The translations under genes were made by a program, and so were the position numbers. This document shows, in pieces, positions 20,201-32,200 of a stretch of DNA of 64,000 nt. Origin of the DNA: Choristoneura fumiferana (taxonomy: Eukaryota; Arthropoda; Insecta; Lepidoptera; Tortricidae). The stretch spans positions 5,810,909-5,874,908 of the forward strand of contig NC_133498.1 of NCBI RefSeq assembly GCF_025370935.1. Reading direction: 5' to 3'. The notes under the pieces were generated by a model. It had not been told where the DNA came from. It was given only the letters and a program-made list of their open reading frames with translations, and searched no databases. The first letter of the stretch is position 1; each line of letters starts with the position of its first letter.

Positions 20201-23200
20201 GGGAATAATTAAGCTACTTAGGGGCTGTTTCACCATCCATTGATTAGTGTTAACTGGCGGTTAGGTTAGTCGTATGCCGTCTCTATTTGTTTTGCACGAT
20301 TATTATATTTTAAAGTGTAATAATTCGCATTCTCCATTATTACACAAAAAAGTTCACAGACGCGTATCTCAAGCGGATGGCACTCGCGCTCGCACTGGTC
20401 CCAACCGGTCCGAGATATCGTGTCCGTGAGCAGTGTCCATGTGTGCGTTGCTCGAGCGCACTTTGTATGTAGATTGACTTCTGTACTTATCTGTTTTCTG
20501 ACACTGTGTTTATGCTTCGTCAGCATATTTCGAACACCAGTGTATTAGATCCTTTACATTTCTTTGGGTCAGTTTTACCACACATTGATAAATTTTATGT
20601 GGCAGAATGTGATGCCGTTCCTATTTATTTAGTACAAAACAAACAGAGACGGCATTGTTGCATGTTTTGATAAAAACGTATTGAAGTGGGTAGTTTTTGA
20701 AAATAATAAATTAGTCTCAACTCGATCTGCTTTTCATTTACAACATGGTGACAGCGGTGCTTAAATAAATTAGTAATTCACTGTGAGACATCGTTGTGAT
20801 ATCGGGAACGTGTACTTGACGAGTGTTGTTTACGTAAACAATAATACGAGTAGATATGGAGCACGCCCGACCTCCCCCGGAGCTGAGTCTAGCGGGCGGC
20901 CCGGCCAGCCGCGCTGGCGCGTGGCGCCGTTGGTATACACTGTTCCAAGTGTTCCTGAAGGCTTCTGGTGTGTTCAAAGAAAAAACCGACGTACAAGCCA
21001 GCCTACTTCTGAATTTGATTGGTGCGGAAGGTTACAATGTATACATGACTTTTAAATTTGCTAAGGAAGAAAGTAGCGATAACCTAGAAACGCTAGTAAA
21101 CAAATTTAATGAACACTTTGGAACAAAGCAAAATACAACGATGGCACGTTTTAAATTTTTTACCAGAAACCAGGAAAACGGAGAATCGATCGATGAATAT
21201 GTAACGGAATTAAAAATACTTGCTCAGTCATGTGAGTTTGGGGATCTCGAAGAAAGCTTGACACGGGATCGGATTGTTTGCGGTGTCTTAGATAGTAAGG
21301 TGCGTGATCGTCTCTTGCGAACTATGGATTTAACCCTAGAAAAGGCGATACAAACGTGTCAAGCAAACGAAATGTCAAAGGAAGAAAAGCGGCAAATCGA
21401 GGAGGCCAAGGTTGAGACTGCGTCGTCATCGGCGGTGGACGCCGTGTACGCAGCGCAGGCGCAGCGGCCCGCGGCGGACCGGGGCCGGCGCCCGCAGCGC
21501 TGGCGGAGCCGCGGCGGCGCGCGGCGGGGCGCGGTGGCGCGCGGCGGCGCCGGGCCCGGCCCGAGCGTGCCGGCCCGCTCCTGTGCCGCCTGTGCTAGTA
21601 TTTACTGTGATGGATCATATCGTTGCCCGGCAAAAAGTGCGAAGTGCTTATTGTGTGGTGGAATAGGTCACTTTAAAGCGAGATGCCCGTTTAAGGGGTC
21701 GAGTGCGTTTGGTGCAAATAAAGTATATCATATACAAGAAGATGACGACGACAGTGATCACGAGTTGTATTTCGTAAACGTGATTGCGGGCAATGGCAGT
21801 AAGGACTCTAGGAAATGGTATGAAACTTTATTATTAAATATTAATGATGAACAAGAAACTTTTAAACTAGATACGGGCTCTGATTTAAACGTGTTATCTA
21901 TAAACACCTTTATGAAATTGGGCCTTGACATTGTTAATTTGAAATCAGAAGGTATCAGAGCTCAATCATTCTGTGGCAATTATATTCCGATTTTGGGTTC
22001 CTGTCTCATCGATTGGCAATACAAAGGCCAAACGTATCCGTTGCATTTTGTGATAGCTAAGTATAATTGTCAAAGTGTGTTAGGTAAAAATGCTTGCGAA
22101 GCGTTAGGTCTCGTTAAACGAATTTTTTCACTTAGCGTAGATCAATACGAGGATCTTTTTCATGGCCTCGGTAAATTGCCAGGCGAATACACTATCGATG
22201 TGGATGAAAATGTACAGCCGTCGGTCTGTCCGGTACGAAAGATACCTATAGGTGTGCGTGACAGGTTGCAAGGTGAACTCGATCGCATGGAAAAAATGGG
22301 AGTGATCAGGAAGGTGAAGCACCCCACCCCGTGGGTGAACGCGATCGTGGTGGCCGCCAAGAAGGACGGCAGCCTGCGCGTGTGCCTGGACCCGCGGCCT
22401 CTTAACCGCGCGGTGCGGCGCGCGCGCTTCCCGCTGCCGACGCTCACCGACATCGCCGCGCGGCTGCAGGGCGCGCGCTATTTCAGCAAGCTCGACGCGC
22501 GCTCCGGCTTCTGGATGGTGCAGATCGACGATGCCAGTGCTGACTTGTGTACATTCGGGACGCCGTTCGGTAGGTACCAATTTCTTAGGCTGCCATATGG
22601 TATCAACTGTGCTTCAGAAGTGTTTCATTCTAAAGTCCGTCAACTTCTGGAAGACCTGGAGGGAGTGGAATCCTTCATCGATGATATCATCTGCTGGGGT
22701 CGCACATTGGCGGAGCATGACGCGAGGTTGAAGCTTTTGCTGGAAAGGGCACGAGAAGTAGGGATGAAATTTAATAAAGAAAAGTGTGAGTTCCGCGTGG
22801 AACAGGTCACTTACCTCGGGCATACATTTAGCGCCGAAGGTATGCGCATCGATGTCGGTAAGCTGAAGGCTATCGAAATGATGCAAACGCCGAATGACCG
22901 ACCGTCCCTCGAACGGTTTTTAGGAATGGTGAACTACTTATCTAAGTTTATACCTAACTATTCAGATGTTGCTTCCCCACTACGGAGCCTATTAAAGAAA
23001 AACGTAGAGTGGTGCTGGGACGAAGTGCACGAGGCGGCGACGCGACGATTGAAGGAGCTGGTGTGCAGTGCCCCCGTGCTGGCGCTGTTCGCGCCGCGCG
23101 CGCCGGTGCTGCTGTCGGTGGACGCGAGCGCCTGCGCGCTGGGCGCCGTGCTGCTGCAGGGCGGCCGCCCCGTTGAGTTCGCGTCCGCCACGCTCACGGA

Positions 23201-26200
23201 CACACAGACCAGATACGCGCAGATAGAGAAAGAACTTCTCGCGATTGTCTTCGGCCTCGAGCGCTTCCATCAATATGTGTACGCTCACGATAACGTCACG
23301 ATTGAGACGGATCACAAACCTTTGGAAGGTTTGTTTTTGAAACCATTAAATTCGGTTCCGGCGCGATTGCAAAGGATGATGCTTCGAATTCAGGGCTATG
23401 ACTTTAAGGTTGTTTACAAACCGGGAAAATACATGTTTGTAGCTGACGCGCTGTCTCGGGCACCGTTACCTGAACGTGTCAGTGACAAAATCTCAGAAGA
23501 AATAGCAGAGCAGTCATGTTTTCTGATAGAAAATGTACGATTCAGTGACTGCAAATTACGGATGATCCGAAGAGAAACTGAACGGGATGACGATTGCCAG
23601 GTACTAATCAAATATATACAACAAGGTTGGCCGAACAACAAATACGAAGTCAACGACCGTGTGCGTGAACACTGGTCATATAGAGACAGCTTTGAGTACA
23701 TCGACGGTATAATCCTCAAGGATAATTTAGTGTATATTCCGTCGGCGCTGCGTTCGGAAATGGTAAACCGCATCCATGATGGGCACATGGGCATCGACCG
23801 GTGCAAGCGTCACGCGCGGGACGTGATGTTCTGGCCGGGCATGAGCCGCGACGTGGAGGCGCGCGTGCGGCGCTGCGCCGCCTGCGCAGAGCGCGCCCCG
23901 CGCCCGTCGCGCGAGCCGATGATGCCGCATGCCATCCCTGACCTGCCGTGGGTCAAAGTCGGCTCTGATATTTTTCAGCATGGAAAAAATTACTTCCTGT
24001 TACTTGTAGATTATTTTTCTAACTTTATAGAAGTGAGTCCGATGAAAACTATAGGAAGTAAAGCGGTAGTAGCTGTAATGAAAGACCAATTCGCAAGGCA
24101 TGGAATACCAAAGCAACTAATAACAGACAATGGACCTGCCTATGCGTCAAAAGAATTTGCAGAGTTTAAAAAAGACTGGGGGTTCGATCACGTTACATCC
24201 TCACCCCATTATCCTCAGTCGAACGGGCGCAGCGAGAAAAGTATACGTACCATAAAGGATATTTTGATAAAATCCTTAAATTCTGGTAATGATTTCTACT
24301 TAGGCCTATTAAACTTCAGAGCAACGCCCCGGGGCGATGTGAGCTCACCTTCTAAGTTACTAATGGGTCGAACACTCAACACACGTCTGCCAGTGCACGA
24401 CAGCAAGCTGCAACCTACTCGTGATAATAGCCGTGATTACCAGAACATGATTCACAGGCAAGCGACCAGCAAAGAATATTATGACCGGCGATCGCGGGCA
24501 TTACCAGAGCTTCACCCGGGAGACCCCGTTCTCGTCGTGGACGGGGAAAACCGAAGAACTGCGCGAGTGGCAGCTCGGGCAAGGGAGCCACGCTCCTACA
24601 TTGTGCAGGATCAATTTAATAAACTTCTTAGGCGCAACAGGCGCCACCTTATAAAGCAGGAAACAAGTTCCTTTGATAATGGCTTGAATCAGAACACCAC
24701 GAGCGGAGAAGACGATTGGTCGAGCGCAGACAGCGGCGATCCACCCAATCCCACCGGAGCCGGAACATCCAGCGCAGCCCCTGGGGTATCGAACGCCGCG
24801 CACCCTGACACGCACATACCACAGCAATCACCACACGAACGCGGAATCAGACCGGCGGCACTAAAAGCTCGCACTAATCTAAAAAATTTCTTCAACAATA
24901 ATAATTAAAAGGCATAAATATATATTTGGTGAATCTATATATTTCTAATTTTGTAAATTTTGCTATAATTCTCCTCTCATCCACTCAAGGGTTGGCTGGT
25001 TGAGATCCCTTAATGGGATAAGTTCGCCTTTGAACATATATCTCATTGATTGTCAATTGTGTTTGTTTAAGTTTAAATAAGTGGTAGATATAAAGTTGTG
25101 CTCGATTTCCAAGAGAAATTGATACACTAGCATACATATATACCTACCGAATAAGTTGTTCAATTGCCATGTGTTACTTTATGTGTTCATAACAGGTATA
25201 TTTTCACATTTTGTATAAATTATGAATAAATTGCTTGAATGTATTCAAATTATTGTGCAATTGATTATTAGTCTACTTATTATTAATCTATATCTATAGA
25301 TAATAAATAATAATAATAATAGTGTTGCTTCTTATGGAATTGTATTGTTAACAGCTAGGTACTAATCAATCGTTTGAATTTGATCTTGGTTGTTTATGTA
25401 TAAAAGGGAGATGTTGCATGTTTTGATAAAAACGTATTGAAGTGGGTAGTTTTTGAAAATAATAAATTAGTCTCAACTCGATCTGCTTTTCATTTACAAC
25501 AGGCATCACAGCTGATATCCTATCCTACTAATATTATAAATCTGGCAAAAGAGTCCCATGAGACAGAAGCCGTTTACGAAAAAAAAAAAATTGCGAAAAA
25601 ATTGCGAAAGTTTTGTAAATCATTTTGTTTGATACAATTCATATTCAGTGTATAGATAGTTTGAGTCCCGGGAATGAAATAGGTTAGTTATTCTCCCGGG
25701 AAATTAGGTCCTCCGGAATAGCGAAAAATGTGTTTTACGCGGACGGAGTCGGGGCTACGGCTAGTTTATCACATACAATTGATAAATAATGGCCGAAACA
25801 GGCGCTTGGTCTGCCTAATGTGTTACACAGCTATCCAAATTCTTCTTTAAACTTTGAAACTTGTTAAAATACACACGAACTAAAATATTTTTGTCACTTT
25901 TATTGTAGGTATTTTCGGTACAGTCAGCATCAAAAGTAGCTGGTTACTTTTGTACTTTATCGTTTTATAGCCACCGTACTTAGCGCCATACAAGATTGAC
26001 AAATGTGTTAATGTGACAGAGTAAAAAAGTAACCTGCTACTTTTGATGCTGACCGTACACTTATACTAGGTAAAAAACAATTAAGTAATGATAAACGCTA
26101 ACACGTATACGAGTAAAAAAGGTTCAACATAAACGTAGAAACGCTTAGGTAGATATAGATACCTAGTTGTAATTAAGAAGTACGTGCAACTTGTTTTTTT

Positions 26201-29200
26201 AATCTCTATCTTGGAGTTGAAAATTTAGCACTAGTATGATATTTTTGAAGACGTCATCCTCATAGATTTTTTTAAATGAATAAATAATCTTTATTCAATC
26301 AAATAGGTACATTAGCGTCCTCCTAATTGTAAAATCCGGCCAAGAGCGTGTCGAACACGCCCAAAATAGGGTTCCGTCCGTAGCTATTACGAAAAAATTA
26401 AGTAATATTTTTCTAAGGATTTCGTATTTTAAACAGATTTTTCCAAGTTCTGGTATTTATACCTTAGGCTGCTATTTACTCTTAAACTACTAATAATTCC
26501 AAAGTAAACTTAACCGTTATAGTTTTCCTTGTAAGTTTGATATACTTACTACCATCCTGAATCTTTTCAATTTTTTCCACCTACCGGGTTAGATTTTAGA
26601 GGGGGGGAGGGGGGACGACGACGCTCGATTTTAATGAAAATTTGCACTTTAAACTTGAATATTTCGCAAACATATCACAGAATCAAAAAATTGTCTGCAA
26701 TTCCCTAATGGTTTTAAAAGACCTATCCAACGATACCCCACACTACAGGGTTGGATGAGAAAAAAAAACACCCCCACTATACGTCTATATATATATTTTA
26801 ATGTACCATTTTGTCGGCATAGTTTACATATATATCCGTGCAAAATTACAGCTTTCTAGCATTGATACTCCCTGAGCAAAACCGCGGACGGACAGACAGA
26901 CAGATAGACATGACGAAACTATAAGGGTTCCGTTTTTGCCATTATGGCTCCGGAACCCTAAAACTTTTTTACCTACTTTAAGAAATATCTAACTGTAGAA
27001 TATTATATAATATTTGCAAAAACTAACTGTTTAATTGTCATTGGTTTGATAAAAATCGGTTCAGCACTTTTTGTGATAGTGAACTTTGAAGTCAAAAAAG
27101 TCAAAATATCTTTATTCTATTTAAGCTATAAGCACTTACAAGCACTTATGAATGTCAAAATAAATCTACCACCCGTTTGGAAAACCTCAGTTGAGAAAAA
27201 TCCGACAAGAAACTCAACAAGATATATTTTTTGTTGGTTAGGTTATAGTTATCAACCCTATTATAGTAAAGTTATAATCCCGAGTCGCGCTGCTCCTAAA
27301 GGCAGGGCTACGAATTAGCCCGAAATATGTTGAGGTAAACTCGATTTAAGACGTGAGTTATCCGGATTAACTGTCGTTTAATATGAATGAGTCTCACACA
27401 TAATTTCATGTTCATAATATCAACCTCTTTTTCCAGGAATACTCAGCAGAAAATTTGATACATTTCGACCGCACCTTCATCCACTGGGGTATTTGCTTGA
27501 GGCAGTCTTGCTCCTCGTTCCTTCGGTCAAATCGGACGGAATCACTAGAAGCATGCATCAACTCGACTCTAGAGAGATATCAACTGCGTGCGAGAGTCAC
27601 GTCTTCACTGTGCACTGACTATCAACCAGAGACGATATTAGACAACGGCGACTACGCTTTTGCAGCGGTTTTGATCATCCTGCTCCTATTGAACTTCCTG
27701 GGAAGCGCCTACGACTTCTATCTAAGCAAATATAGCAAAGAACAAGGGGACATTGGTAAGTTTTATTTAAAGACACAGATTTTTTGATTTGTAACAGGAA
27801 CAATAAATGAAACTAGATATATTACATCATCATCAGCTGGAAGACGTCTAATGCGGAACAAAGGTCTCCCCCTTAGAACGCCACAATAAACGGCCACTCG
27901 CCACTTGTATCCATCGGTTACCCTCCCTCACGACACGATGTCGTCAGTCCACCTAGTGGGAGGCCTGGCATTGCTTCGTCTTTCGGTTCGTATTCGCCAC
28001 TCGAGGACTTTTCTTCCCCAACGGTTATCTGTTCTTCGAGTGATGTGGCCCGCCCATTGCCACTTCGAGCTATGTCGATGACTTTAGCTCTTCGGCAAAT
28101 ACCCGTATTCCGGATTCTATCTCGCAAAGAAACTTTGACCATAGCTCTCTAGTTTGTTGCGTGACTCTAGAATCTCAATATACTCGTACAACATCAACTT
28201 GAGATGGGTAAATCCGGATCTGAAGATTCGAAAGAGTCAATAATATATTGACTCCTTTAAAATCTCATCGACTCCGAGGAGTTATTAACTCCGATCAACC
28301 AATTGCATCGAGCGACTCGCGATCGGTGATTCAGCACTCGCTTCACTTTCGTTCAATCACGTCGGATCGGATCGGATATGTGCCGTCCCGCTCACGCTAA
28401 TAGCATTTATTACGAGAGGAAGAGGGATAGCATGATACCAATTTCAGAGCCACTCCCCGGAGCCGGTTCGCCAGTTATAATTATATTCAAAAGAGTCATT
28501 AGGACGAATGTACTTCAGTACCTCGGTACCGAACCGAGCCGGATCGGCCATAGACAAACTAATAATCGCTCGAAAGAACCGGAGTCAATAAAGGAGTCGG
28601 AGTCGATAAGCGGATTCGGTACCGATACCGGAGCTGGATTTAGTGAATCAGATCCCTTATTGGAGTCTATATTACACATGTCTACTCAACTCATGTCATC
28701 AACACGTAAATATATAAAATAACAGTTTTTTACGGTATTTAACTAACGATTATTAGTCAAGAACGGTTCGACTGGTTTCGTACCTTTTGTAAGATCTTTT
28801 TCAAGGGTGACTGCGTTCACGACGGACGAAGTTTCAAAAAACAAAGGTCATAAAGAATCCTTTCTTTTTCATTACTAATACTATTATTGTGAAATTAACT
28901 CTGTCTGTCTGCTTGTAACCTCTTCATGTTTAAACCTGATAACCAATGAGGGTCAAAATACCGCAAACGGGACTTATCACGCTAAAACACACGAGTACTT
29001 AACATTTACCTGGACGTTTCGACCACATTACAGTGGCCGTGTTCACGAGTAGACTGAAGTGGGGGCGTCAAGTCTGCCTAGCAGCGCACTGCACTTGCAC
29101 TAGCACTTGATCACAAAAAGTACCGGCACTCGTATGACGAACTACCCGAACTTGGTCATTTTTATTTGTCACCCCATCACACCGACACACAACACTACAA

Positions 29201-32200
29201 CGTCCGATAGTTCCACCGAACACTCGCGCTGCTAGGCAGACTTCATAACCCCACACTTCAGTCTACTCGTGACCACGGCCACTGTTATGTGGTCGAAACG
29301 TCGAGGTAAATGTTACTCGTGTGTTTTAACATGACATCTAAGTCCCGTCCCATCTAATATGCTATAGATATACAGAAATTATTTACTATGGCATGGTTCT
29401 ATAGTGGCCTAGAAAGCAAACTGGTTGACTACACTTCGTTCGGTGTATGGGTCTCCTTTAATGTCTGCGTTAAAATAACCTGATCTTAATTGGATGGTCT
29501 GACGATGGATAGTAAGCCTGTTTATATTAAATTATGTAATTTGTCTGCAATGTTCATCTTTCGCAATTTTTGACAATTTCATGGCCACAATACATGCATG
29601 GTCTGCATGGTCAGTTTGTATTGTTTATTATCAAGGTTATTTAGTTAGCTTTTTGATTATATAGTTGGCACTACTTTGTGAGCTATAGACCTCGAGAGTT
29701 TTTAGAAATGATTACTTAAACTATGTTACTTTTTTTACGCATTCAACCCTAACATCTTAGAAAATATTCCGAAATTGCTTACGAAATTTCACCGACAGCT
29801 CGAAGAATACAAGTTGAAGTGGGAATGGGTGGGCCATATGGCTTGAAGAACAGATAATCGTTGGCGGAGAAAAGTCGAGTGGCGACCATGAACAGGTAGA
29901 TGCGGCGTTGGCAGGCCTCCCACCAGGTGGACTGACGACATCGTGAGGGATGCAAATAGCGAGTTGTTCATTGTGGCGTTCTAGGGGGGAGGTCCTTGTT
30001 TAACAGTGGACGTCTTCCGACTGATGAATTCATGATGATGACGACAGTTAAAAAAATAAATAAAAAACCGACTACAAATATCTTGAAAATAATTTTCTAC
30101 TAGTTGGAAGTCGGTGCCTTAGCACGAGCCAGCAGGAGTGGACGTATAGTCGTCTACTTCATCTACATACTATATATTGGGCTTCAAGAAAATTATTTTC
30201 AAGGTTTTTGTAGTCGTTGAACCACACACTCCTTTTTTGAAGTCGGTTGAAAATGGGAAAAGAGTAGCAACTTAGAAATCAGTTCAAGTTCGAAATCAAA
30301 GACCTTCCGAGTGACTGCAGGTCAGTCGATCAGACAGCTGCCTTGACGGCCTTGACCATAAACAAAATGTTCGATTATGTTACATGTTTACGTAACATGA
30401 TCCACAATTATAATCTTTCTAATATATACAATTCTCGTGACACAGAGCTTGTAACCAAACTCCTCCGAAACGGCTTGACCGATTTTAATGATTTTTTTGT
30501 GTGTATTCGGTGGGTCTGAGAATAGGACGTAAACCATCTTCTACGCGAACGGAGTCGCGGGCAACAGCTACTAATTATATACAAGTTTCCTTAGTTTCTT
30601 ATGGAACAAAACAAACACCAAAAGTTAATACTCTATGAGCACTATTTTGTAGCTCTAACTAATTAATAAAATTGTAAGAGAGCATGACGCGACATCGCGT
30701 CACCGGCCATAGTACACACATTAATATAGGAGTAACCGGCCGCTTCACGCGACATCGTGCGATATGGCAATTAACTTGTTTTTCTCAAAAATGACCGTAA
30801 AAGTTGACATTATTCTTTACATATCAGAAGGTGAAGTGCATAGTTTATGGTCAGCGAAAAATTAAAAAGTTAAAAAGATTGCAGGCGCGCTAGCTCGACA
30901 ATAATGAATTAGTGCGCCTTTTTTTATTTTTTTTTTTTCTTTTTATTTTTTAAGTTAAAAAGGCCATGGAAATGTTGGCACAAGTCGTATACAGCCAAGT
31001 CTAATGGCCGGTATCAGATATTTTGTTGGAACTCCAGACTTTTTCTATTGGGTCTGAAATAGCTTGTGGTGTTTTCGGTGGAAAAATACACCTGCAGTTT
31101 ATTTTTAATGAAAAAAGGCGGAAAAGCATAAGAAAAATATTGGAATAAAATTAAATTTTACAATATATTTCGAGAGAAAGTTTGTTCTATTTCAGAATTA
31201 TTCACCATTTTTGAGAAAAGCTTTATATATTAGTCTCGGTTGGAATAGCAATTGCTGGCTTCGTATTAGTTAAACGGACTCGCAAGCTTGTCCGTTTAAT
31301 ACTCATACTCAGCCAGCAATTGCCTACTTCCAGGCCACGACAATAATCTACTATTATCGATTTATGTTATAATTATTTCCTTCTGTTAAAGGTGCCACCC
31401 GGTATTGCAATATTATTTACATTTGTATAAAATGTTATTATCTTTCCAGCGGCACCCGTTCTGACGGCGCTGTTAACCACATCTTGATTTTCTCTTTGCT
31501 TTTGCAGTTACAAAATTTTTGCTATGCTTCGCTATAAGGCGGAACTGGAGGAGTATGTTAACAAGACAGGGGACTTCTACGAAGATGAAGCGGCTTAAAT
31601 GCCTGGACGGTTTCAGGTGAGTGTTATAATATTGATATTTAGGGGCTGTTTCACCATCCATTGATTAGTGTTAACTAACGGTTAAATATGATACCATCTC
31701 CGTCTATTCGAACAAAACAATGATTTAACCGTCAGTTAACACTTCAAAGTCAATACTTTACAAATACAATACCTATATTAACGGCTATTAAGTCATTTTT
31801 CTAATCATGGCTTTAAGAAGATGTATGGATATGGTTAAGTAAGATGGATTATGACGAGACTGAAAACTCCTATAACTATAACCTCCTATAGTAGCCTTTC
31901 TGCGCCCTGAATTTAGCACACACACGAAACACACACACGCACACACACCACTACACCACGCACGAACACGCACACACGCAACGCACGCACACACACGCGC
32001 ACGCACGCAATATGATGTACGTACAAGTGGTGTGATGGTTAATTTGTCCTAATGGTCTTCTTTTTTTTTTTTTTCCAAATTGATAGTCTGTTTGTTCTTA
32101 ACAATGAATCTATGTTCATGATAATGGTATCTACTGGAGACTGTAACACAGTGAAAACTACCACAGTCTCCAGGTTCATATTATAATTATACATGTGTTT

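Larger units (their letters stand above)
20651..25506 (+). mobile_element. Mag-type Ty3/Gypsy LTR retrotransposon, apparently intact
   Basis: Two 90 bp LTRs (20656-20745, 25412-25501), identical over their length, begin TGTTGC and end ACAACA. The 5 bp duplication GGCAT flanks the element (20651-20655, 25502-25506). A tRNA-type primer site abuts the 5' LTR and a purine tract abuts the 3' LTR. One 1350-codon ORF carries gag, protease, reverse transcriptase, RNase H and integrase, with no env. Very short LTRs and this domain order fit the Mag clade known from the silkworm. Identical LTRs indicate recent insertion. It lies in intron 2 of the NRF-like gene, in the same orientation. Confidence 0.95.

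Noticed and set aside
22128..22580. Long minus-strand open frames opposite the retrotransposon pol region (also 22992-23315, 23414-23806)
   Set aside because: Antisense shadows of the GC-rich coding sequence; the + strand frame has all catalytic motifs.
20856..24908. Possibility that the polyprotein belongs to an endogenous retrovirus
   Set aside because: No env-like ORF between integrase and the 3' LTR, and very short LTRs; it fits a Mag-type retrotransposon.
28378..28722. 114-codon open frame with charged residues
   Set aside because: It follows the GAGTC-type repeat composition, with no splice context or domain.
31788..32006. Cys/Val-rich minus-strand frame
   Set aside because: Translation of the CA/CG microsatellite.
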